Source: Macrocybe gigantea (Eukaryota; Basidiomycota; Agaricomycetes; Agaricales; Callistosporiaceae). From it: a DNA stretch of 64,000 nt. The DNA is taken from NCBI GenBank assembly GCA_011319805.1, contig SJRY01000236.1, positions 434,001 to 498,000 on the forward strand, written 5' to 3'. The notes beneath the pieces are model-generated. The model worked only from the letters and a program-made list of their open reading frames with translations, did no database searches and was not told the origin of the DNA. Shown in pieces: positions 47,209 to 58,846 of this stretch. Position 1 is the first letter of the stretch, and each line of letters opens with the position of its first letter. Position numbers and translations under genes: made by a program.

Positions 47209-48347
47209 CTAGATGTATGCCGAAGAATCAAGGCCTGTCCGTTTGGCGCTACGCGGTAGGGCTGTCCGACTTCCACTCCCCTCCAATGCTTCGATAAGAC
47301 GACCTCGTCGACCTGCATCGTCTTCGTATGCAGAAACAGGTTGACGTTGACTTGGCTCCCTGCGCATGCTAGGGCTCTTCAGCTCGAGACGCGCTACCAG
47401 GTGTTGTCGTGACGGATGATACTGATTCGATCGAATTGACGCAGAAAGAAGGGATGGCTCAGGTTCACGAACAGGGATGAATGGATGCTTGAGAGCTTTC
47501 TTTGAAAGCCAAGACTTTCGACGCAGAGGAGACTTGGGTCCTCGCACCAATCCGGGAAGGCGTTTGTCGAACGCTGCCAAGGCCCGACCAGACGTAGGAG
47601 CCAACACTGCCGTTGGTGGCTTCTGAAGTTTCCGTTTGTTCGGTACGTCTCGACTGGAACCCATGGTATCTGTCGATGGCTTCCTGGGCAGATCGCGCTG
47701 AGGAGGTGAACCGATCGGTTCTAGGGTGGGACGAGGTTTAGCACTGTAACCTCGTTCCAAGACGCTCGGATACCGAGGCATATGTGTCGGTACTGTGGGC
47801 TCAGGCGGACTGATGGACGGTATCGAGTCAGATGGAGAAGGCGCTCTGTACACCGGAAGAATGGGTTCCATTGGCGCCCTTTTCGCCGCACGACGTATGA
47901 AAGCTTCGCGTATGCGATCAAACTTTGAGTCTTTCTTCTCGTCTGGCGAAAATGCAGATTTGAGTTCCGGCCCCGAACCATGCGACCTCTCCTTCTGATC
48001 AGCAGCCACGCCTTCTTCGACATCGGACTCGATCTTCCTCTTTCGATAGCGCGAATACCATAGGAAGAAGCCCAAGGTAACCGCAACGCCCGCTATGACT
48101 CCGACTACGATGACTCCGATGTTGTTTTGCGACGATGACACAAATTGTGAGGATCTATTTGCAGCAGTGTCAAATCGACAGTCGAACGGTGAGAAGGAAG
48201 AGACACAGACTCTGCAGGCGCTGGGTCAAGCTCTGCCGTTGAGAGATAGGTAACGGCATCCACGACATCATTCGCAGACGCAGCACGGCCCAATTGAACA
48301 AGCAACGAGTGCAAGATGAAGATCCAGCTCCAACGAAAGGTCATCAT
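47209..48347 (-). CDS. Single-pass membrane protein with signal peptide, unknown function
   Basis: From 48347, MMTFRWSWIFILHSLLVQLG is a signal-peptide-like start ending about AASA, followed by a short Ser/Asp-rich extracellular stretch. Then NNIGVIVVGVIAGVAVTLGF is a membrane helix, a stop-transfer basic cluster YSRYRKRK follows, and a long cytosolic tail rich in Pro, Ser and Arg (SPPEPTVPTHMPRYP, PSPSDSIPSISPP) runs to 47209. The architecture resembles small wall-sensor-like or Mid2-like proteins, but no domain is certain. The signal exon and the helix are in different frames, joining near 48190 with about one base missing or an unseen intron. It converges with LYS12, whose stop is 101 bp away. 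Confidence 0.65.
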
Positions 48348-48881
48348 GAAAACCGAAAACAGCACGAAGACTTTCCAGAGTCAACCGTCACGGACGGTGG
48401 TGCTGACTGAAAGATCAGTGGGGTGAGAGACCAGTCTGAAGAAAAGCGGACATTACTCTAACCGCCTTACATAGCCTTTGATGGGACGGTGTAGGTGAAA
48501 TCGCATGGCAATAGATGGCAGTGTTTGGGTGCCATGAAACAGAACAGTCGATGATGCGGGCAATGAAGATGAAACGGCATCAAGATTCAGGATGACACTA
48601 CTTATTGGTCACAATCCCATCAGAACTGTGACCGTCGTTCAAATCGAGTGTTAGAAACACACAGGACGCCTGTGGAAGATCGGAATCCGAAGGCGGTCTG
48701 CGAAAGACGCGTGTTGAGAAGCACGACTTCAGCCACATAAAACCCTGAGGCACTATTTATCTTATCGCCTAGCATCGGCAAGAGTTTCCCATCACCCAAC
48801 GCCAGCCATCTCAGCCCCTGGAACGCACAGTGTTTCTGGTAAGGGTCCTCGGCAGCCTGACAGCCGAGGAACCTCTGCGTT
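48348..48881. other. Divergent promoter region (membrane protein / GW-rich protein)
   Basis: 534 bp, the longest divergent gap in the window. A minus-strand ORF at 48620-48910 has ordinary composition and overlaps the GW gene start, so it is probably chance. No RNA gene or repeat seen. Confidence 0.45.
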
Positions 48882-51756
48882 ATGGCAAAGAAAGCCAGAG
48901 GAAAGGGCAAGCAAGGCGAGGAAGAAAAGGTTATCCCAAAGTCGACCGTGACAGAAAAGAAGCCAAGCGAGCCAATACCGCCAGCGACATCAACCCAGCC
49001 ACAGCTCGTGCTAGAGGAAGCAACGACATCAGAAACGACGCGCCAAGATGATGACTTGGGAGGAATGGGTCAGTCCATGCTCGCAACGGTCATTCTGCCT
49101 CTAGAAAATGGCTTAAACACGACGGAACAGCTATATTGTCGAGGGAAGCTGACGGAAACAGTGGATGGCACAACAACGGAGACGAGACTGGTGGTGATGG
49201 CTGGGGCAACGAAGAACAGAACGGCGGCGATGGCTGGGGCAATGCGGGACAGGATGGCAACGGTGAATGGGGAGAAAATGAAAATGCGACTTGGGACGAT
49301 ACACAACCGCCACAACATCAACTTGCAGACGCTGGATGGGGCCCACCCGCTGCACCTGAAGCAACAGCGCCTGTTCCCTCAATTGCCTCCCCTCGACCGC
49401 CGCCCGCCTCAGCGCTTCCTGTACCCACACCTTCTGCGCCGCAAACCAATGTGATGCCTGTAAAGTCCGCGCTCAAGAAACCCGGCAATGACGGCGGTGA
49501 GTCATGGGGTCAGCTGCATGGTGCACCTGGACAGCCTTCTGGAACCCCCCAAAGCCAGAATGTCCATTTCAATCCAACAGTCTATTCATCTGCCTCAGCT
49601 GCCGCTGCTGCTGCCGCCGGCCCCTCTTCGATGGGCAATCGAGTGACAACGATTACAACGGGCGGTGTCTCCAGCGCCAGCGGTAAACACGCGCGAGACT
49701 CGCGTGGCACGTGGACGGTGCCCAGTCCGTCATCCAAGCTGACATCGACGCTCAACTGAAGAAGCGTGGCACGGCTGTCCCAGGTCCCTCGTCGGGCAGA
49801 ATCCAGTTCAATCCCGTCATCTACCCCCTTGGGGTGAGCCGAAGAACATCGATCCTTGGGGCGATCCCTTGCCTCCTGACCCTCGCCACGCCAAGTCTGC
49901 GAAAGCCGCGAAGCATCACTTGATCACGGAACACATTCCGGCCTGGATGACATGGGGCAAGCGACAGGGTACCACCGCCCCGACTGCGCCAGCCGCTCCC
50001 ACTGCAACTTGGGGTGACACCGATAGTGAAGATACATCGACAGGCGAGGAAACGGAGGAATGGGAACGTCTCGATCACAGCTGGGAACAGGAACCCCTTC
50101 GTCGTTCTCAGGTGTGCTACATCTGCATCGAGTGGAGGAAGTTACTTATTGCTCCGCCTGCAGCAAAGCAAAATGCTACACGACTTGCTCAGCCATCCAA
50201 ATCAAACCGCCCATCTGGGCTCAAAACACCCGCATCACCTTCAGTATCAACACCATCAAGCGCAAGCAGCCGCTGTACAGCATCAACGACATCTCCAGAA
50301 AAAGGGCGGGAAGAACAAAGAAAATCGCAAAGAACCCAGCCTTGGAGTGCTCAGCAGGCACGTGGCGGCCATAACGATGCATGGGGTGCTGCGTCGGGTG
50401 ACCCGTCATCGAGCAATAACAGAGCAGAGCAAGACTGGGGCCAATCGTCCAAGCCTGCACGGAAGGACCATGGCGGAAAGAAGAATCAAGATCTCTGGTC
50501 AGAATGGGGCACTGGCCAGAACAAAACGCTGCACAAGGCTGGGGTGCCCCTGCTGCGTCGGGGGACGCATCTGGCTGGGGAGACACGTCCGGCTGGGGTG
50601 AGGGTCAGGCTTCGGAACAGCACCAGGGCGAAGAAGGGCATTGGGGAAACGATACAGGTTGGGGAGACAATTCAGCTTCTCGGCACGATAATTCCAGTCA
50701 TACCCAGAAACGAGGTAAAAAGAAGCAAGGCTCCCAAGGCTGGTGGGAGAGTACGAGCAAAGACGATACGGGGTGGGCAGGCGATGATGGTGACTGGGAC
50801 GCACCCGACGACGGCTGGGGTACGACGACGGAAGACTATGACCAGAGCTGGGACGAGCTGCAGAACAATGTCAGCTTACACAAATCTTCCGATCGGCGAA
50901 GAAGCCAAACAGATACGTCGTATAGTATGCCTTCAAGAACCCTCGCACATGCCTACAAAGGCGGCAACACCTCAATCCATACGGTAGAGCCTTACAACAA
51001 GATCAACGACTACACGGATGTCCGTTTCCTAGAGTCGAAGGGCCTCGCACTCAAACCAGTCTACAATGCTTTCTTTGGGCGGGCTAGAGCAGCGAGAGAC
51101 AGGATACATTGGATGTTTCCTCCAAATAAAGACAAGAGAGTGTCATCGACGCTGACTTGGGTTGAAAAAATGGGTTACAACGTCGGTGCTTATGGGGTGA
51201 ATTTTAAAGCCTCCTCTCCTTTCCGAGTTATTCATCTCATTCGCATAGTTGCACAAGTTCCTCCAGAGCCGAGAGCGGGGAGCCTTATTCGTTAATGCCG
51301 ATTTCCATCTCGAAAAGCACCCAAACGTACCTGTCTTTGATTGGCTGACGTTCGATGAGCTTCAGCCTACCATGGACTACACCCTGCAAGTTTCGGCGGC
51401 TCATTACGATCCGACAATATACACCGTTGTCTTTATATTCCTTCCTTCCAAGACAGGTAACAGTGTCGCCATATGGAGGCGTAAAATAGCAGTGCCTAAC
51501 AATGTCCGATTGATGCTGCAAGAGCCGATCAACATCGCTCTTTCTGGTGTAAGACGGAGAGAGGATTATGAGATATATGTTGACGAGTACGCTTCCCTTT
51601 TGGTATCTCACCTTCGGGCGTTCCTCACGAGCTTCTAGGGTGCCGAAAGACCATCCTCGAGCTGGACGTCAGCTGAGCAAGTCTGTCCCTGTGGTACTAG
51701 CGGAACAAAAGAAGAAACGGAGGTGGTGGCAATTTTTCCGCTCAACAAAGGTCTGA
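48882..51756 (+). CDS. Glycine-tryptophan-rich protein with conserved C-terminal domain
   Basis: Starts MAKKARGKGKQGEEEK, Lys-rich. Between about 49136 and 50860 the protein is full of Trp flanked by Gly, Asp or small residues (GGDGWGN, GNGEWGE, GWGPPA, SWGQL, TWGDTDSED, AWGAAS, DWGQSS, SGWGDTSGWGEG, HWGNDTGWGDN, GWWES, DGWGTT), with Pro/Ala linkers. The C-terminal part is ordered: KINDYTDVRFLESKGLALKP, ARDRIHWMFPP, TLTWVEKMGYNVG, HKFLQSRERGALFVNAD, VFDWLTFDELQPTMDYTLQV, YDPTIYTVVFIFLPSKTGNS, then KKKRRWWQFFR at the end. From memory it may be the fungal CcmS-related domain. Frame changes occur several times (near 49770, 50360, 50500 and elsewhere), so the exon model is approximate. Confidence 0.7.
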
Positions 51757-52009
51757 TGTACGGCTTTCTTGGGTTCTTCCTGTCTGCTCTTCTATCTTTG
51801 TGTTTGCTATGCTGTCTTTTGCTTTGATTGGTGTTCATCGTTTTGGTATACCCTATTTCTGTACAGTACTGTTTATGGCTTATCTACATTTTTATGATAT
51901 CCCCCCTTATTCGGCTTTCTACTGTCTATGTTCGGGCCGGAGATTAGATGATACGCATGGCTGATGGCCAACCAGTTGGATGACGCATCCTTGACATTAG
52001 AATATCGCC

Positions 52010-52815
52010 ATGAGCGCGAAGGTTTACAATGACGCGCGGCTTGATGTTCAAACACCCTCCTTTCAAGATGGTCAAACGAACAAGAATGATCGCACAAAAG
52101 CCACAGCAGCGAGCCCATATTCTGCCGCGAAAGGACTAGCTATTTTGACCGTGTTCATTCTTCCTGTCGCAACGATTCCGTATCTGTTGAGCAGACGACA
52201 GGTGTCGTTGCTCCGGAAACAAATCGCGGATACGCAGACAAGGTTAAAGGTCATGCAGAAGGAGTTTCGCCTGCTCTCCTCTGAGTCGGCTGCACGGAGG
52301 GAAGATCAGACTCGGATGCGAGGCTTAATTCACGATTTGATGCAGGAATTGGATGAAGTTCGGACTCACGGCGAGGAAATAGCAAGGTTACAAGCAGCGT
52401 CAGACAGGAAAATACAAAGCGACATGCAGCGGCACCTAGATGAGATTCGGCGTGCAAGGTGATTCTTGGTTGCACCGGTTCAATGTCATGTACACATACT
52501 CAATGTTTTCAGAGCTCAAACGGTCCTACTGCCATCGTTGGGTACGTCACTGGCAGACGTCGCTGCATTCATGCATGAAATCGAATTGGAGATGGGGCTG
52601 TCAGTCAAAGAACAGGACAAACGAGGTGTTGAGCGCCTGAGGCAACTTGCCCAGAAATTGCAGGCCCTTACCAGCCAGGAGGAGGTAAGCAAGCTAAGAA
52701 TGCCTGCCAGCACTGAACAACATCCTGAACGCGTAGAAAGGTCAACTGATAGATGCCCTCCACCGTTGGACATGGTCCTCGTAAACTGCCGACCACTTCG
52801 AACCCTGTATTGTAG
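52010..52815 (+). CDS. Membrane-anchored coiled-coil protein, function unknown
   Basis: Starts MSAKVYNDARLDVQTPSF, with a hydrophilic N-terminal 40 residues and one membrane helix, GLAILTVFILPVATIPYLLS. A long coiled coil follows (LLRKQIADTQTRLKVMQKEF, LIHDLMQELDEVRTHGEEIA, DMQRHLDEIRRAR). After an intron the sequence reads QTVLLPSLGTSLADVAAFMH and EIELEMGLSVKEQDKRGVER. A last intron (GTAAGC donor at about 52686) leads to a short tail MPSTVGHGPRKLP ending TAG at 52815; without that intron the frame would run to 52999. Single-helix coiled-coil proteins of this kind are common in fungal mitochondria or ER, but I cannot name it. Confidence 0.68.
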
Positions 52816-53010
52816 TTTCCCACGTGCTGTTTATCCTTCAGTCATTTCCAAAGTCACAGTTACCACTGCTGCCTCGTTGGCCACGCATTTCGCCACATGT
52901 TTTCCGCCTGAACCGGTCCAGGTTCATGATTTAATCTATAATTTCTTCGAACCACCTTTGAGATTCGCTTCTTCGCCTGATTTCACCTGTCCTCGTTAAC
53001 CTCCTTTCCT

Positions 53011-56000
53011 ATGGCGGTTAACGAAGGTACCATCGTCGATTCTGCTATACCTATCGATCCCACTGGACCAGCCAGCAAAAGCCAAGTGTCTACGGGCAAT
53101 GCGGAGCTTTTAAGCCCCACCTCTTCACCAGAAATCCAGCAGAAGCCCGAGGAGCAGCCGCTTGAATCGCACGAGGTGATAGAGTTACAAACATTCAGCG
53201 AGAGGAAGGCATGGATCGAGGAAAAGATTAAGGTAGGCGCATGCTGCACTCTCCTCATTAGACAGTCTTATATTTTTTTTTTTGGCTAGTTTCTCGAGAA
53301 AATGCCGCCCATCGAGGTTTTCGTTGGATTGGACGCAGTTCGTTCCTCCGCAGAAGAGGTTCCCGGTCTGCCTACTCGTGACGAACTAAACACATGGATC
53401 ACCGAACACGATGCTATAGAAAAGGAGACGGAAATTTTCGATACAGGGGAACTGACGAAGTTGAGGCAATTGACAAAAGGTAACCCTGCTCCGGGGCGTC
53501 TATCAAATCTTTCGGTAGAGTATTCTGATCTCTCCCACACCTCAGCTGCGGCACAGAGGAACCTGTCCCCGGAGGACACCGACATCATCGAAATTACCCT
53601 TACCACTATCTATGCCTTAGACAAGTTGCTGCATCTATTACGGGACAGGTCGGAAAATCTAGAGCTGTTAGGACTACGGTTGGACTGGGAGGAACTTCGC
53701 ATAGGTTCCTGGGTGGATCGACGGAAAATCTTAGGCGACCTTCGCCTTTTTCTCGAAACGCGTGCGAGATGGACCCCTCAGGTATACGAGAATGCTGTGA
53801 AAGCGGAAGATGTTACCGATGCGAAACGCCGTGGCTCGGTTACGTCCGTCGCGTCAGCGGCCTCGGACTCGTCTGCTACCGCTTCAGGCTTCTCGCGGAG
53901 TACTCGATTCAAACTAGCTGAACTCTTATCTCGCGATGCTGCTCAGTTTGCCGCGCGGGTGATAGCGCTTCGTCACTCAAAAATATCGCCAGCAGGGAAG
54001 ATTATCGACAAATTAATTGAACATAGTCGAAAGCGTATTCCCGACGAATTGTTGGACGAGCAGGAAAGGCTGGAGGCGAAAGGCATTGACGAAATGGAGC
54101 ATATAGGCAAGTTCCTCATGAATCTCATAATGCAATGGAGAAAGTACATCTTCTCCCCTTTCCGCACGACAAGTGATTGACTTATCGAGTATAGGGCGGA
54201 CGAGTTGTATATTGAGACCATGAAGGACAAAACTGTGGCCCAGAATCTCCTGGAGGAAATCGAAACAGCTAGCCTTCATCATCCGACCGCTCGACAAAGT
54301 GCTTCATTTGTGACTCGAACGGAGGGGTTGATGAAGCGCTTGAGCATCAGAGGAGATCCAGCTCTAGCATCTTCGAGCTTCCCATTTCCTGAACATCCTC
54401 TATTCGCTGATCAACAAGTTTCCAACGCTTCTCTTGCCGAATTCCTGTCGTCTGAAATCAAGACAACAGTCGACCTTGCGCAGAAAGTCGATATGGCCGC
54501 CAAGACGTATCGTTCCGTACACGAAAAAGTCAAGAAGCTCGACAACATGGCAGAATCATCTCGGAAACTAGTAGAAACACTTCACCGTATTATAGATCAA
54601 ATTAAGAACGGTGTCACCGTTGGCGATGGGGATGGCTCTCCACCTACTTTGGTGTCGGAAGATTGTCTCGACCCTTCGCGGCACTCGGCTTTTCTCGCTC
54701 TGTTTCCTGCCATCGTCGAGGAATGCAGCAAGGCCGCTCAATGCTCGGACCAATTGTTGAGCGCTTTCCGGCCGCTCTTCGTGGAGCTCGACTTGCCTAG
54801 TATCAGTTCGGAATTTAGGAAGAACGCCGCTGCGCTGATGTCCGAGTTGATTTCTCTCAAGGATCATGCCCTTATCACATGTGCTGCTACCAAGCAGAGA
54901 GCGGCATGCCTCAAAGATGCTCGACGCTACTGGATATCTATCTCTGGGATCTCCAAGGAGTTGGACCAGCTTCAACGACACCTTGCAGAAGCTATTCAAA
55001 CGCATAGCTGGTCAGCGAACCATGATGTCCAGCAAAACCAACTCCTTACGCCCGAGTCATCACCTTTCGCAAAGTCCCCACAGCCATTGCCATCTCTAGA
55101 TATCCCAGAAGCGCTTGAATCTATCAGAGCGCGAGTTGAAAGCGACATTGACGCTCCGCTTCTGGCGTTGTTCGAACCTTTCGACGTACCTCTTAAGCAT
55201 TTTTTACTTGGAGAGGTTTCCGGTCTCAGAGCCTTCCTGGATTCCCTTTCCAGAGGGATCCACCTTTTCGAATCAGTAAAACAGCAAAATGCGGCCATGT
55301 CGATTATGCAGGACGAGTATAATGCGTTGCTTTTGCGCATTGAGGACCTGAGATCATGCTCTGCCGGCCTTGCAGAACTAGTTCTAACAGATAGGCTGGA
55401 ACGTAAAAAGGAGCTCGATTTCGAATCAGACGTATCGGCCATTGAGCGCAAAGTTCGGGACTATGTCGATTCCATGGCTACTAGAGTTCCACTCGTCGAG
55501 TACCAGTCCAAATCGGGATTGTTCCGACGGTCCTCCATCGCCAACGTAGTCGGCGCCATTGAAACAAAAACATCGACGGAGCCACCATTCGACCTCGTCT
55601 CGCTCAACAACGCTGTCCGTTCCGACGCAAATACATTTGCGATGAAACTAAACGGTCGATTGGAAAATCTGTCGCAATCAATAACTTACCTGCGGCTAGC
55701 GCATACGGCGAAGGACGTAGATTCGGCTGCTTCGGCCCTCCTGGGTGAAATCAGAGATGCAATGCAAGAGATTGAGGGTTTCAAGACTGGGCTGTCTTCT
55801 TTGGACCTGGTGGAGGGGGACGCCATAGCATCCATTGCGTCAACTTCTGCAGAGTTTGGAGAGAAGTTTTCGGCTCGTCGAACACGCCTGACCCGTTCTC
55901 TGTCTCAGTTGCGAGTCCTTCTGCAGAACATGGAGACGGCCCAGGAACTCACATCACCAGCGAAGGCGAAACCCTTTGCGTGACACGATGGAGGGTCGTG

Positions 56001-58606
56001 GATGATACAGAACGGACGTTGCATCGGTGGGAAGACCAGGCGGCTGCATTTAAAGACGACTTAGCCCAGTCCCAACGCTCTGCCGAGCAACGACAAGCGC
56101 AGCTACAACGAGAGGAAGAGGAACGAGTCGCCGCCGAGGAGGCTGAAAGGCTCCTACGTCAACAGCAGGAGGAAAGACGCGTCTTCGAGGGCAACGAGCA
56201 GCGGAGTTGCGCCGGCAGGAGGAGAAGGAGAAAGCCGCAGCTGAAGAAGCAGAGAAAGTGCGCCTGGAGCGTTTGAGGCTGGAAGAAGAGAAGATGTTGT
56301 TGCTGGAAGAGGAGAGGAAGAAGGAAGAAATGCGCATACAAGACGAGAAAGATCGAGTAGCTGCCCAAGAAGCTGAGAGGGCTCAGCTTTTACGTGAGAG
56401 GCTGGAAATGGAGAAAAAGCTTCGCTCAGTTGAGGAGCAACTCGATGAAGAGCGGCGGTCCAAGAAAGCTAAAGGCAAGGTTAAGGAAGAAAAACAACCA
56501 GCTGATGAACCAACCAGACAATCGAAGGGATTGGTACGCTCGAAGGATGCTAATCATCAAAGCCGCCAAAAGGCAGATGATTTTCAGAGCAGGAAGGCGG
56601 CGCACAAGCGCGAAGGATCGAAAGCTACACCACACATTGAATCGATGCCAAAGCGTGGTCCTGGGGTCTCAAAAACGCCGAATTTGCCATCAAGTTCTAG
56701 GCTTCTGGATAACGAGGGTAAGATCTCATGTTGATCACTACATATGTCACGACTGACCGTACGTAGATGTCTTCAATCTTCGGGTGGCTCCTGCGGTGTC
56801 TCAGGCCAAGACGGAAGAAATGAAGAAACTTCAGGCCCAAATCCTTGCGCTCCGCAAAAGGCTTCGTTCCCTTAGCATCAATGAGTATGCACGGCCCTCC
56901 AAATCATCGCATAATATTCCGAACCGGGAACTGGCTCAAAAATTGTCGAGGGAATTTGCCGCATTATCGCGGGAGGCTTCCAGTCTGCCGTCTTCCGTTG
57001 ATGACGTTTCCGTCGACACTGAGCTCAGATCTCTGAGAATGGAAGTCCGTTCCACGGTAGAATTGATGAAACGTATTGAAAGACTGGCAGAAGTCTCTGA
57101 AGCTGTTGCCTTGTGCGATGCGACCCTCAGCGATCTTCTGGAGCACGTCGACAGCTATCCCGCTCTACCACCAGAAACGCTCCTATCACCTTATAAATCA
57201 GATCCGGAAGCTACTCCCGTCGATCAACTGTCCGCTCGACTAGCATTCACTAGAGAGGCCATTGATACCATGTCTTCAGGCATTGCCAAAGTCGCAAATG
57301 ATTCTCGGGCCGTCAGCGAAAAAAAGCGCATTCTTCAAACTTTTAGTGAGCTGGAAGATATGTGCAACGATCGTCTTGGAGAGAAGAAATCACGACCGAG
57401 CAGTTCCATTAGCTCCAAGCCGTCGTCTAGTCGTGGTAGCAGTTCATCTTTGAACAACGCGCGCTCGTCTAGGAAGTCGGGCAGTTATTCCAATCTTGCC
57501 CTTGCCCCGTCATCATCTCAGAAACGGTTAAACATACCCGCCCAAGCAATATCAAGGCGAGCTGTTTCCGGTTCGACAGAGGATTCAAGCCGCTCCAACA
57601 GTCGTATGTCCGCAATGTCCGGCAATAGATCTGCTTCTGGTCCATTCAGAATGTCCGTATACGGTTCAACATTCGCCTCAAGGCAAAGAACGGCCAGCGT
57701 CACGAATGCGGATCTGCCATCTAGTCGGAGAACACCTTTACCATCCCGAACACAGACAGGTCGAACGAAACGGGCCGGGTCCCCAACACTCTCAGACGCC
57801 TCATCCCATGCCCGCTCCGCCCGGGGAAGTGCTCGATCCTCCACATCCATGTCCACCTGGGCCCGAGCCCCAAGGAATTCGTTGTCGTCTATTTTACCCA
57901 AGGTTATCACACCTCCAAAACAGTCTCTTCAACCCCGAAAGACTTACATTGCTGATCCCAAAAACAAATTGGATGTCGCCGTCGGTGACGTTATCAACAA
58001 GCTCCCCGTTGGTATACATATCGAAGGCGTTTCTGAGACATGGAAAGATCAGAGTGGGAAGTATTGGATCGGAAATCAGGACCCGAAGCTATGTTTCTGT
58101 CGTATATTGCGTTCTCAGACGGTTATGGTTCGAGTAGGTGGTGGTTGGACGGAACTGTCAAAGTACGTGTCTACTACTCCATTATCAGTTGCAGTGCCTG
58201 ATCTTCCATCAATCAGATTCATAAAAGAGCATTTTGCAGACAGCTTCCGTTTGCTTTCTGCCTCTCCCCCCGGTCTGGTACTACGGAAGAGAGATGGATC
58301 AGCTCTGCAACTCTTCTTGAAGCAGCCGAATATGAAGAGCCGCCCTCCCAACCCCGTACACCTGAGCCCACGTTCCCCTTTGTACCATCCTTCTCTCTCT
58401 TGACGCCCAGCGGACACCACAGTCCGCAGTCCTTAAAGTCACATTCGCCATCCGTAAAAGGCTCGTCCCCTCTCACACCTTTACAGTTCATGAGGCGCGC
58501 CGATTCTGATGCTCATTTGCGACCTGTGACACCATCCAAGTCCCCAAGAGCCGCGAGTCCTCATATTCTTTCCACCCCGATGCGAAATCCGGTCTGGCGA
58601 CCCTGA
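53011..58606 (+). CDS. Very large coiled-coil protein with C-terminal GAR (Gas2-related) domain
   Basis: About 1,780 residues in a few long exons. From MAVNEGTIVDSAIPIDPTG there is an acidic start, then spectrin-like helical segments (for example KSQVSTGNAELLSP, ERKAWIEEKIK, NELNTW-type turns, LDKLLHLLRDRSENLELLG). A very charged coiled coil follows (EEKMLLLEEERKKEE), then a Ser-rich disordered region (SSSRGSSSSLNNARSSRKSG). Near 57950-58260 is the GAR domain: KLDVAVGDVINKLPVG, SGKYWIGNQDPKLCFCRIL, RVGGGWTELSKFIKEHFADS. GAR domains bind microtubules in plakins and Gas2 proteins. Frame changes occur near 55970, 56180 and 58296; each is repaired by one base. The stop TGA is at 58604-58606. A cytoskeletal linker role is likely by domain logic. 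Confidence 0.82.
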
Positions 58607-58846
58607 TGACGCAAATGCAATCAACTCGTTACTGTATTTCATGTATTATTCTGGGCACTAATGTCTCAGGAATGGAATAGTTATCATGGACACTCTTTGC
58701 TTTCGCGTATCTATTTATTTTGACCATACATTTCCCAACTACATACATCGCTACACTGATACCCTCTTTGTAACAGGCTCTCGAACGTATTTAGCATCCA
58801 GCAATAGAAAGTATTTGCCCAAATTTCACGAGAGTTTTAGTCCAGG

